Origin: HRBIN24 sp035574155
GTDB lineage: Bacteria; Chloroflexota; Dehalococcoidia; SM23-28-2; HRBIN24
Direction of reading: 5' to 3'
Assembly: GCA_035574155.1 (NCBI GenBank)
Contig: DATLZD010000048.1
Span: 1 to 16,823 of the forward strand
Length of the DNA stretch: 16,823 bases
Under the pieces are notes generated by a model that was given only the letters and a program-made list of their open reading frames with translations, did not search any database and was not told the origin of the DNA. Below are positions 1 through 7,588 of this stretch, piece by piece. Position numbers and translations under genes: made by a program. Each line of letters begins with the position of its first letter. The stretch's first letter is position 1.

Positions 1-1119
<1,119 letters not shown>

Positions 1120-1185
1120 GGCTGCACCTCCTGCATCGTTTATGGGAGCCGCTCCGAAGTCACATCCAGGCCTATCATCGGCGCT

Positions 1186-1193
1186 ATTATAAT
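1186..1193. promoter_or_regulatory. Divergent -10 core shared by the acyl-CoA dehydrogenase and phosphotransferase genes
   Basis: The short AT-rich stretch at 1185-1193 contains a perfect TATAAT on both strands: plus 1188-1193 and minus 1191-1186. Neither has a convincing -35 hexamer at 16-18 bp. Predicted start sites would leave leaders of roughly 45 nt (plus) and 60 nt (minus). The two polymerase footprints would overlap, so the two genes may compete for initiation. Inferred from sequence only. Confidence 0.45.
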
Positions 1194-1243
1194 GGTCATG
1201 GCCTCGTCGCGACAGAGGCACATCAGCGCAGGCAGGTGCATCC

Positions 1244-2293
1244 ATGAGCAAGGACGTCCCCGGGATCAAGATGGACAGCCTGCTGGCCTGGTTCCGGGCC
1301 AACGTGGCCCAGGTGGACGACCTGGAGGCCCGCCTCATCGGCCACGGCCGCTCCAACCTGACCTACAAGCTGGAGGCGCCCGACGGCCGTGCCTGGGTCC
1401 TCCGCCGCCCTCCCCTCTCCCACGTGCAGCCCACCGCCCACGACATGGCCCGTGAGTTCCGCGTCCTCTCGGCCCTCAAGGACACCGACGTGCCGGTGCC
1501 CAGGCCCCTGGCCTTCTGCGGCGACCCGGAGGTCATCGGCGCCCAGTTCTATGTGATGCAGTTCGTGGACGGTTTCGTCCCCTCCAACCCCCAGGAGGTG
1601 GCCCGGCGCTACGACGAGTCCCAGCGCCGCCGCATGGCCGAGGAGCTGGTGGACAACCTAGTGAGGTTGCACGCCATCCGCCCCGACGAGGTGGGCCTCT
1701 CGGACTTCGGACGTCCCCAGGGCTACCTGGCCCGACAGGTGCGCCGCTTCAGTGAGCAGTGGCAACGCATCAAGTATCGGGAGGTGCCGGAGCTGGACGA
1801 GCTCTGCCGTCGCCTCAACAGCTTCACCCTGCCCGAGAGCGACCACTCCATCGTCCACGGCGACTACCGGCTGGACAACGCCATCCTGGATCAGGAGGGG
1901 CATATCATCGCCATCCTGGACTGGGAGATGGCCACCCTGGGCGACCCATTGGCCGATGTGGGGATGCTGCGCATGTATTGGGCACGGGGCGAGGACGAGG
2001 CCCTGCGGGTGGCGGCCGGTGGGCTGACAGCCCTGCCCGGGTTCCCCTCCTGGGAGGAGGTAGCCCAGCGTTACGCCGAGAGGAGCGGTCGCGACCTGGT
2101 GAACCTGGACTACTACATCGTGCTGGCCCACTTCAAGCTGGCGGTCATCCTGGAGAACATGTATGCCCGCTACCTGGCCGGCGGGACCGTGGGCGAGGGC
2201 TTCGAGCTGGTAGGAGAACAGGCCATCAACCTGGCCCGTCGCGGCCTGGAGATAGCCAACCGCTCCAACATGCCCCAGCTGAGGGGCGCCTGA
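1244..2293 (+). CDS. APH-family phosphotransferase (ACAD10/11-like acyl-CoA kinase)
   Basis: Aminoglycoside phosphotransferase/choline kinase fold, 349 aa. The kinase core is clear: HGDYRLDN catalytic loop (His205, catalytic Asp207, Asn212) and the metal-binding DWE (Asp226). The N-lobe ATP-loop region GHGRSNLTYKLEAPDGRAWVLRRPP is typical of the ACAD10/11 N-terminal kinase and of bacterial LvaA-type enzymes rather than antibiotic resistance enzymes. Members of that group phosphorylate 4-hydroxyacyl-CoAs as a step in converting them to ordinary beta-oxidation intermediates. The acyl-CoA dehydrogenase encoded divergently next door makes the same role plausible here, but the substrate is an inference. 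The ATG at 1244 has AGGTG at 1234-1238 five nt upstream. The stop is 2 nt from the convergent SDR gene. Confidence 0.88.
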   Translation: MSKDVPGIKMDSLLAWFRANVAQVDDLEARLIGHGRSNLTYKLEAPDGRAWVLRRPPLSHVQPTAHDMAREFRVLSALKDTDVPVPRPLAFCGDPEVIGAQFYVMQFVDGFVPSNPQEVARRYDESQRRRMAEELVDNLVRLHAIRPDEVGLSDFGRPQGYLARQVRRFSEQWQRIKYREVPELDELCRRLNSFTLPESDHSIVHGDYRLDNAILDQEGHIIAILDWEMATLGDPLADVGMLRMYWARGEDEALRVAAGGLTALPGFPSWEEVAQRYAERSGRDLVNLDYYIVLAHFKLAVILENMYARYLAGGTVGEGFELVGEQAINLARRGLEIANRSNMPQLRGA

Positions 2294-2295
2294 GG

Positions 2296-3099
2296 TCACC
2301 GCAGCCGCTGCGAGGGGTCCCGCTCCAGGCGGATGGGCGGCGGGATGAGCCGGGGTGCGCTTCCCGGCAGAAGCCCCATCGCCTCCCCGACCAGGGAGTC
2401 GTCCCGGACGAAGGTCATGACGGCCTCGGCCACCTCCTCGGGCCTCAGCTTGGGCATGCTCTGCAGGTAGGCGCGCCACTGCTCGGCCTCGGGGCCTTCC
2501 AGGTCCCGCAGGCCACGGTAGACCAGAGGCGTGTCCACCACGCCGGGGCAGACGCAGTTCACCCTGATGTTGGCCTCGTCCTTCAGGAAGACGAGCGAAC
2601 GGGTGAGGCCCACCACCCCGTGCTTGGCAGCGCAGTAGACGGGGTCAGGCTGGTAGCCGATGACCCCGGCCAGGGACGCGGTGTTGACGATGACGCCGCC
2701 GCCACGGCGGCGCATGGCCGGCACCGCCACCTGCACCCCGGCGATGACCGACCACAGGTCGACGTTGAGGGTCCTTTCCCATTGCTGCCGGGGCGTCTCG
2801 GGGAAACGGGGACGGCCGGTGGTGACGCCGGCATTGTTGTGCAGGATGTCCAGCCCGCCGAAGGTCCCCTCGGCGAAGGCCACCATCCGCTCCAGGTCCT
2901 CCCAGCGGGTCACGTCCACCCGCACAAAGGCAGCACGGCCACCCTGGGCCTCTATGAGGCGCACCGTCTCGCGGCCGCCTTCCTCGTCCAGGTCGGCCAC
3001 TACCACGGCAGCACCGGCACCGGCCAGGGCCAGCGCGGTGGCCCGACCGATGCCCGAGCCCCCACCGGTGATTACGGCTACCTTGCCCTTGGGGTCCAT
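2296..3099 (-). CDS. SDR family NAD(P)-dependent oxidoreductase
   Basis: Classical short-chain dehydrogenase/reductase, 267 aa, normal length. Rossmann cofactor motif TGGGSGIG (11-18), NNAG (88-91), Asn112, and the catalytic Ser142-Tyr155-x3-Lys159 (YCAAK) with PG at 185-186. Asp36 at the end of beta-2 (VVADLDEE) favours NAD(H) over NADP(H) by family rule. It would oxidise or reduce an alcohol/ketone; the substrate is unknown. The ATG at 3099 is preceded by GGGAGGT at a good distance. It lies 13 nt after the stop of the LLM oxidoreductase gene on the same strand, so the two are probably cotranscribed. A C-terminal tail after residue 245, rich in proline and arginine, is slightly longer than usual. 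Confidence 0.93.
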   Translation of the reverse strand: MDPKGKVAVITGGGSGIGRATALALAGAGAAVVVADLDEEGGRETVRLIEAQGGRAAFVRVDVTRWEDLERMVAFAEGTFGGLDILHNNAGVTTGRPRFPETPRQQWERTLNVDLWSVIAGVQVAVPAMRRRGGGVIVNTASLAGVIGYQPDPVYCAAKHGVVGLTRSLVFLKDEANIRVNCVCPGVVDTPLVYRGLRDLEGPEAEQWRAYLQSMPKLRPEEVAEAVMTFVRDDSLVGEAMGLLPGSAPRLIPPPIRLERDPSQRLR

Positions 3100-3112
3100 G
3101 GCTACCTCCCTG

Positions 3113-4105
3113 CTAGGGTCTGACCAGCTCCCTCAGCAGGCGGAAGGTCATCTCCGCCCGCTGGTCGGGGCTCTCGGCCGGGACGATGGGCTGGAGCACC
3201 GGCACCGTCACCCCGTTGCGACAGTAGGACTCTAGCTTGTCCATGCATTCCTGGCGGGAACCGAACACCAGCAACTCCTCCAGCAGGCTGTCGGGCACCA
3301 GCTCCGCCGCCGCCTGCCTGTCCCCTGCCTGCCAGGCCTCCAGCATGGGCCTGATGAGGTCCCCCCTGCCGAGCCACCGGTGGAAGGCGGCGTAGACCGG
3401 CGAGGTGAGGTAGACCACCGCCATTCGCCTCCCCACCAGCCTCAGCACCTGGTCGGGCAGCGGTGGCAAAACGAAGATACGACAGACTACCTCCAGCGCC
3501 TCGGGGTCGCGTCCGGCCTGCCGGGCGCCCTCCTTGGCGACCGCCACCACCCTGGGCACGTCCTGAGGGGCCAGCCAATTAATGATGACCCCGTCGGCCA
3601 CCTGGCCGGCCAGCCGCAGCATGCCCTGCCTCAGGGCGGCCACAAAGATGGGGGGAGGGGGGGCCAGTCGCCGCGACAGCCGGAACCCCTGCACCCCCAG
3701 CAGCTCGCTGTGGCCGCGCTCCCCGGCCATCACCCGGCGCAGGAAGGACACCGTCTCCCGCATGTAGGCCAGGGGGCGTTCCATCCTGCGCCCGTTCCAC
3801 CGCTCCACTATGACCTGGGTGCTGACGCCGAGGCCCAGGCAGAAGCGCCCGGGGGCCAACTCGGACATGGCCATGGCCGTCTGGGCCAGGACGGCAGGCC
3901 CACGGGTGTAGACGTTGGCGATGGCCGTCCCCACCCGCATCTCCTTGCCCCAGCAGAGGGCAGCGGCGGCGGGCACAAAGGCATCGGCACCGTCCACCTC
4001 GGCCGTCCAGGCGTCGGTGTAACCCAGGGACTCCAGTTCCGGGACTGCCTCCCGGTGGGCAGAGAGGGGGACGCCATCCAGCGGCAGGGTGATGCCCCAG
4101 CGCAT
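3113..4105 (-). CDS. LLM-class flavin/F420-dependent oxidoreductase
   Basis: Luciferase-like monooxygenase-superfamily TIM barrel, 330 aa. N-terminal MRWGITLPLDG strand, ESLGYTDAWTAEVDGADAF, GTAIANVYTRGPAVLAQTA and LAPGRFCLGLGVSTQVIVERWNG are the segments expected for the F420-dependent 'LLM class' family. Closely related enzymes use F420 (or FMN) to oxidise or reduce secondary alcohols, terpenoid-type or xenobiotic substrates; which cofactor is used cannot be told from this sequence. The ATG at 4105 is chosen because GGAGG (4115-4119) lies upstream and the barrel's first strand starts there; the frame stays open further upstream without family-like sequence. Leads an operon with the downstream SDR gene and diverges from thiO. 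Confidence 0.88.
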   Translation of the reverse strand: MRWGITLPLDGVPLSAHREAVPELESLGYTDAWTAEVDGADAFVPAAAALCWGKEMRVGTAIANVYTRGPAVLAQTAMAMSELAPGRFCLGLGVSTQVIVERWNGRRMERPLAYMRETVSFLRRVMAGERGHSELLGVQGFRLSRRLAPPPPIFVAALRQGMLRLAGQVADGVIINWLAPQDVPRVVAVAKEGARQAGRDPEALEVVCRIFVLPPLPDQVLRLVGRRMAVVYLTSPVYAAFHRWLGRGDLIRPMLEAWQAGDRQAAAELVPDSLLEELLVFGSRQECMDKLESYCRNGVTVPVLQPIVPAESPDQRAEMTFRLLRELVRP

Positions 4106-4155
4106 GTGTCGGGCCCTCCACGAAGGTGTGGGCTGCGAGCGGGCAGCTTGGCCCC

Positions 4156-4184
4156 ATTCTAGCAGCCGCCCAGCAGGGGGTAAA
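4156..4184 (-). promoter_or_regulatory. Probable sigma-70 promoter of the LLM oxidoreductase-SDR operon
   Basis: On the minus strand, TTTACC (4184-4179) is followed after exactly 17 bp by TAGAAT (4161-4156). These match the consensus in 4/6 and 5/6 positions. The predicted start site near 4149 gives a leader of about 44 nt before the ATG at 4105. Confidence 0.55.
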
Positions 4185-4203
4185 CGGGCTGCTTCCCCGC
4201 GCC

Positions 4204-4232
4204 TGGACGCCCCAGCACAGCAGGGGCATAGT
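4204..4232 (+). promoter_or_regulatory. Weak candidate promoter of thiO, possibly leaderless
   Basis: TGGACG (4204-4209), 17 bp, CATAGT (4227-4232), each 4/6 to consensus. A start 7 nt downstream would fall on the GTG at 4239, giving a leaderless mRNA, consistent with the poor ribosome binding site there. Weak evidence. Confidence 0.28.
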
Positions 4233-4238
4233 AGAGCT

Positions 4239-5348
4239 GTGGAGGACGAGAGCGACGTCGTCGTCATCGGCGGCGGCGTCATCGGCTGCGCGGTGGCCCA
4301 CAGCCTCGCCGCCTACGGCCTGAGGGTCTCCCTGCTGGAGCGGGGTGGCCTGGCCGAGGAGGCCTCAGGGGCGGCAGCCGGTATGTTGGCCCCCCTGGCT
4401 GAGGCCCATGGCCCTGGCCCCTTCCTGGAGCTGTGTCTGGCCAGCCTGGCCCTCTTCCCGGCCCTGGCCCGCGAGCTGGCCGAGGCCACCGGGCTGGACG
4501 TCGGCCTCTCTCTCTGCGGGCTGCTAAGGGTAGCCCTCACCGCCGAGGAGGAGGACTCCCTGCGCCGCCGCTACGCGTGGCAGCGGGACACAGGCCTGCC
4601 CCTGGCCTGGCTTGACGGCGCCGAGGCGCGGGGCCTGGAACCGGCCCTGTCGCTACGGACGAGGGGGGCTGTCCTCTCGGAGGCCGAGGGGCAGGTGGAC
4701 CCCCAGCTCCTCGTCCACGCCCTTGCCCGGGCAGCCCAGGCCCACGGCGCCCGCATCCTCCTGTCCACGCCTGTGCTGGGCATCGTCCGGCGCGGACGCC
4801 GGGTCCTGGGTGTCCGCACCCCCAGGGGCATCGTGCGGGCGCAGCAGGTGGTGGTGGCAGCCGGCCCATGGACGGGGCGGCTGCTGGCGGGCATGGGGCT
4901 GCGCGTTCCTACGCCGCCCCGGCGGGGACAGATGCTGGCCTACCGCGGGCGCCCCATAAGGCGCATCGTTTGGGGGGCCGAGGGCTACCTGGTCCCCAAG
5001 GCGACGGGCGTCACCTACGCCGGCGCCACCGTCGAGGCGGTAGGGTTTCGCCGCCGCACCACCCAGCGCGGCCTGCAGCGACTCCGGCGCATGGCCCGCT
5101 CGCTGGTGCCCTCTCTGGCGCGGTCCGAGGTGGCGGCGGCTTGGGCCGGGCTGCGGCCCGGCTCGCCCGACGGCCTACCCATCATCGGCCCCGTCCCTGG
5201 ATGGGAAGGGCTGAGCGTCGCCAGCGGGCACTTCCGCAACGGGGTCCTCCTGGCCCCCGTCACCGGTCGGCTACTGGCCCAGGCCCTGACGGGCCGGCCG
5301 ACGGACCTGCCGCTGGCCCCCTTCAGCCCAGGCCGTTTCCTCGCCTAG
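4239..5348 (+). CDS. thiO: Glycine oxidase ThiO
   Basis: FAD-dependent D-amino-acid-oxidase-family enzyme, 369 aa. It would convert glycine to the imine (dehydroglycine), which ThiG uses to build the thiazole of thiamin in organisms without the anaerobic ThiH. Dinucleotide-binding GGGVIG (11-16) with Glu34 ending beta-2 (SLLERG), AAAGMLAP (46-52), and the C-terminal substrate/FAD segment AWAGLRPGSPDGLPIIG (301-317; Arg306 probably binds the substrate carboxylate) and GHFRNG (330-335). The start is uncertain: GTG 4239 begins four residues before the Rossmann strand and gives normal family length, but has no strong Shine-Dalgarno; the frame is open upstream to 4089. Its TAG stop shares a CTAG with the convergent thiE stop. 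ThiO is separate from the riboswitch operon. Confidence 0.9.
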   Translation: MEDESDVVVIGGGVIGCAVAHSLAAYGLRVSLLERGGLAEEASGAAAGMLAPLAEAHGPGPFLELCLASLALFPALARELAEATGLDVGLSLCGLLRVALTAEEEDSLRRRYAWQRDTGLPLAWLDGAEARGLEPALSLRTRGAVLSEAEGQVDPQLLVHALARAAQAHGARILLSTPVLGIVRRGRRVLGVRTPRGIVRAQQVVVAAGPWTGRLLAGMGLRVPTPPRRGQMLAYRGRPIRRIVWGAEGYLVPKATGVTYAGATVEAVGFRRRTTQRGLQRLRRMARSLVPSLARSEVAAAWAGLRPGSPDGLPIIGPVPGWEGLSVASGHFRNGVLLAPVTGRLLAQALTGRPTDLPLAPFSPGRFLA

Positions 5349-5962
5349 GACACGAAGCGGGAGGCAAGCCGCCTGGCCGCCTCCCGCGGGTCGGGGGCGG
5401 CCACGACGGCGGCGATGACGGCCACCATGTCCGCTCCTGCCGCCAGCACGGCATCTATGTTCCCCTCGTTGATGCCGCCGATGGCGCAGACGGGCAGTCG
5501 TACGGCCTCCCGGACGGCCCGCAGCGTCTCCAAGGTGGCCGGGCGGGTGTCCTGCTTGGAGCTGGTGGGGAAGAGCCGTCCGACGGCCACGTAGCTGGCA
5601 CCGGCGGCCTGGGCCGCCAACGCCTCCTGGACGTTGTTGGTGGAGCAGCCGATGACGAAATGGGGAGGGACGATGCGCCTCACCTCGGCCACCGGTAGGT
5701 CCTTCTGGCCGAGATGGACGCCGTCAGCCCCGCAGACCAGGGCCAGGTCCACGTGGTCGTTGACGATGAAGAGGGCGCCGTGTTCCCGGCATAGGCGGGC
5801 CATCTCCCGAGCGATAGGGAGCTGAAGGCCCTTCTCGCGGCCTTTGTCCCGCAGCTGCAGCAGCCGGGCACCCCCTTCCAGGGCAGCGCGGGCCACCTCT
5901 AGCTCCCTACCGAGGGCACCGGCCGCCGGGTCGACTATGACGTATAGACCTCGCAGGTCCAT
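5345..5962 (-). CDS. thiE: Thiamin-phosphate synthase ThiE (canonical copy)
   Basis: Joins HMP pyrophosphate and thiazole phosphate (HET-P) to give thiamin monophosphate; TIM barrel, 205 aa from the ATG at 5962. The ThiE active-site set is present: LLQLRDKG (34-41), VNDH with Asp69, HLGQKD with Asp88 (second Mg/pyrophosphate ligand), and PTSSK with Lys136; the phosphate-binding loop is IGGINEGN (161-168). A TTG at 5971 would add three residues. No Shine-Dalgarno precedes the ATG, so initiation may be nearly leaderless from the promoter listed separately. Convergent with thiO, sharing the CTAG stop tetranucleotide. It stands outside the riboswitch operon, which contains a second ThiE-family gene with altered active-site residues. 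Confidence 0.93.
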   Translation of the reverse strand: MDLRGLYVIVDPAAGALGRELEVARAALEGGARLLQLRDKGREKGLQLPIAREMARLCREHGALFIVNDHVDLALVCGADGVHLGQKDLPVAEVRRIVPPHFVIGCSTNNVQEALAAQAAGASYVAVGRLFPTSSKQDTRPATLETLRAVREAVRLPVCAIGGINEGNIDAVLAAGADMVAVIAAVVAAPDPREAARRLASRFVS

Positions 5963-5972
5963 TGGCGGCAAG

Positions 5973-6002
5973 TAAAATAGCAGAAGGTGTCCGTGTGGTG
6001 AA
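5973..6002. promoter_or_regulatory. Divergent promoter region between thiE and the alpha/beta hydrolase gene
   Basis: Only 32 bp separate the two start codons. Minus strand: TTCACC (6002-5997), 17 bp, TATTTT (5979-5974), which would start about 5 nt before the thiE ATG. Plus strand: TAAAAT (5973-5978), 5/6 to the -10 consensus but without a recognisable -35. The promoter for thiE extends into the coding start of the hydrolase. Confidence 0.35.
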
Positions 6003-7146
6003 GGGCTTCCTGGGCCGCTACTGGCTGGCGCTGATCATCCCCTGCCTCGCCGCGTCCCTGGTCGCCGGCCTGTGGCTGGCGCCGCCCTCACGGCTGGCCC
6101 TGCGCACGGCCCTCCTCTACCCACAGGTGCTGACGCCCCTGCCTGGGCCGCTGGCAGCCCTGGCCGGCCCCCAGCCAGAGACCGAGACGGTGACCCTCCA
6201 GGCCGGCCAACCACCCCAGACCTTCGAGGCAGACCTGTACCGGCCACCCGGCGACGGGCGACGGGGAGCCCTGCTGGTAGTCATCGGCGCAGCACCCGCG
6301 GCTCGCCACGACCCGCGCGCCGTCCGCCTGGCGGAGGGCGTGGCCCGCAGCGGCATCGTGGTCATGGTGCCGGTGCTGCCCCGTCTCAGCCGCAAGGTGC
6401 TGTCGCCCGAGGACGTCGATGTCGTGGTCCAGTCCTTCCTCTATCTGCGCTCCCTGCCCTACGTGGATCCCGGGCGGGTTGCCATCCTGGGGTTCTCGGT
6501 CGGCGAGGGCATCGCCACGGCGGCCGCCGCCGACCCGCGCATTCGCGACGACGTGGCCGCCCTGGGCTCCTTCGGCGGTTACCATGACGTGCGGGAGCTG
6601 ATAGTATCGGTCGCCACCGGCACGGTCCTAGTGGGCAGAGAGCGGCAGCCGTGGCAACCGGACCCCTGGGCCCGGGAGGTGCTCGAGACCAGCCTCCTCT
6701 ACTTCGTGCCCGACCGCCGCGAGCGCGACCTACTGGCGGCGGCCCTGGACAGCGGCGGCAGGGTCCCCAGCGGCACCTTGTCGCCCACTGCCTCCCTGAT
6801 CCAGGCGGTCCTGTTGGAGAGGGACCCAGCCCGCGCCCACCAGCTCCTGTCGCAGGCACCGCCGGAGCTGTCCCGCACCCTTGACCTGCTATCGCCCCGC
6901 AACTACACAGAGCAGATCCGGGCGGAGGTCTTCATCGTGGCCGACCGCCACGACCCGCTGGTGCCCTACACCGAGTCGGTCCGCTTGCGTGATGACCTGC
7001 TGTCCCACGGGAAGCGGGTCCGTTACGCCGAGATAGCCATCTTCAGGCATGTGAACCCACGCCTGGAGACGGACCCAGCGTCCTTCCTGGCGGACTTCGT
7101 GCGGCTGTTCCTGCAGACCTACGCGCTGCTGGAGCGGCTGCGCTAG
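5995..7146 (+). CDS. Membrane-anchored alpha/beta hydrolase (dienelactone hydrolase-like)
   Basis: 383 aa. An N-terminal hydrophobic segment (about residues 8-27, YWLALIIPCLAASLVAGLWL) is a likely membrane anchor or uncleaved signal, placing the catalytic domain outside. The hydrolase core has a nucleophile elbow GFSVG (Ser168), an acid in VADRHDPLVPY (Asp317 or Asp320) and His352 in FRHVNP, so the triad is complete. It would hydrolyse an ester or peptide-like bond; the substrate is unknown. The GTG at 5995 is chosen over the TTG at 5962 because AGAAGG (5982-5987) lies 7 nt upstream and the earlier start would lie on top of the thiE start codon. It is inserted between thiE and the thi operon but nothing ties it to thiamin. 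Its TAG shares a CTAG with the YtxH-like gene. Confidence 0.8.
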   Translation: MVKGFLGRYWLALIIPCLAASLVAGLWLAPPSRLALRTALLYPQVLTPLPGPLAALAGPQPETETVTLQAGQPPQTFEADLYRPPGDGRRGALLVVIGAAPAARHDPRAVRLAEGVARSGIVVMVPVLPRLSRKVLSPEDVDVVVQSFLYLRSLPYVDPGRVAILGFSVGEGIATAAAADPRIRDDVAALGSFGGYHDVRELIVSVATGTVLVGRERQPWQPDPWAREVLETSLLYFVPDRRERDLLAAALDSGGRVPSGTLSPTASLIQAVLLERDPARAHQLLSQAPPELSRTLDLLSPRNYTEQIRAEVFIVADRHDPLVPYTESVRLRDDLLSHGKRVRYAEIAIFRHVNPRLETDPASFLADFVRLFLQTYALLERLR

Positions 7147-7319
7147 GCAGCCCGCTGCCGCATCGTGCGGATGCGCTCCCGCACCCGCTCCATGGCCGGC
7201 TGGGCCCGCTCCCGCAGCCGCTGGCGGACCTCGTAGCCCCGCGTCGGGGCGGTCAGCATGCCCACGGCCAACCCTGTGGCGATGCCCAAGAGGAAGCCCA
7301 CCAAAAGCCACTTCATCAT
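7143..7319 (-). CDS. YtxH-like small membrane protein
   Basis: A 58-aa protein, easily missed. It begins MMKWLLVGFLLGIATGLAVG, one transmembrane helix with glycine spacing, followed by MLTAPTRGYEVRQRLRERAQ, the GxL-xAP-x-xG-x-E/R-xx-L pattern of the YtxH domain, then a basic amphipathic tail (residues 38-58) likely to be a coiled coil. Molecular role unknown; YtxH proteins of Bacillus are stress-related. Its ATG (7319-7317) overlaps the TGA of extended thiS (7318-7316) as ATGATGA, so translation is probably coupled, and it is the last gene of the thi operon. A second ATG at 7316 is possible. The stop shares CTAG with the convergent hydrolase gene. Confidence 0.72.
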   Translation of the reverse strand: MMKWLLVGFLLGIATGLAVGMLTAPTRGYEVRQRLRERAQPAMERVRERIRTMRQRAA

Positions 7320-7588
7320 ACCCCATCACCCCCTGACGAGATGAGCTGGTCGTGTCTGGGCCGACACCATTCTACCACCCCCGGGGCCCCGCCACCTACC
7401 ATGCGCACCACCTCGATGACGTCCCCGTCCTGGATGAGGACCTCCGGCCAGAGGTGGCGGGGCACCACCTCTCCGTTCCTGGCCACGGCCAGCCAGCGCT
7501 GGTTGACGGGCAGGGAGCGAACGTAGTCGGCCACCGTCAGGGGCCCCTCCAGGGACTGCTCGCGACCGTTGATGGTCACCCGTATCAT
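7316..7588 (-). CDS. thiS: Sulfur carrier protein ThiS with a C-terminal extension
   Basis: Ubiquitin-like sulfur carrier that, as the thiocarboxylate, donates sulfur to ThiG. Residues 1-66 match ThiS in length and pattern: MIRVTINGRE, LTVADYV, hydrophobic VARNGEVVPR, and IQDGDVIEVVRMVGG ending at Gly66. The usual protein stops at Gly-Gly; here the frame continues through a third Gly (67) for 23 more residues (residues 68-90, including WCRPRHDQ and ending GGDGV). With this tail the Gly-Gly cannot be adenylated by ThiF unless it is removed. The start overlaps the TenI-like gene stop as ATGA, and the stop overlaps the YtxH-like start as ATGA, so both ends fit the operon. See finding for alternatives. 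Confidence 0.87.
   Translation of the reverse strand: MIRVTINGREQSLEGPLTVADYVRSLPVNQRWLAVARNGEVVPRHLWPEVLIQDGDVIEVVRMVGGGAPGVVEWCRPRHDQLISSGGDGV

Noticed and set aside
1759..3123. A 454-codon plus-strand open frame across the phosphotransferase 3' end and the SDR gene
   Set aside because: Low-complexity Gly/Arg/Pro-rich translation antisense or out of frame to two genes with complete catalytic motifs; a side effect of high GC.
4089..4238. In-frame extension of thiO upstream of GTG 4239
   Set aside because: The extra 50 residues do not resemble ThiO, which begins just before the Rossmann strand, and they cover the LLM gene's start and promoter.
4106..4282. In-frame upstream extension of the LLM oxidoreductase
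   Set aside because: The added residues precede the normal first barrel strand, lack family similarity and would overlap the thiO start; a good ribosome site serves ATG 4105.
7316..7384. ThiS tail as a simple frameshift artefact
   Set aside because: Neither alternative frame near the glycine codons gives a stop right after Gly-Gly, and the long frame ends in a regular ATGA overlap; still listed as something to test.
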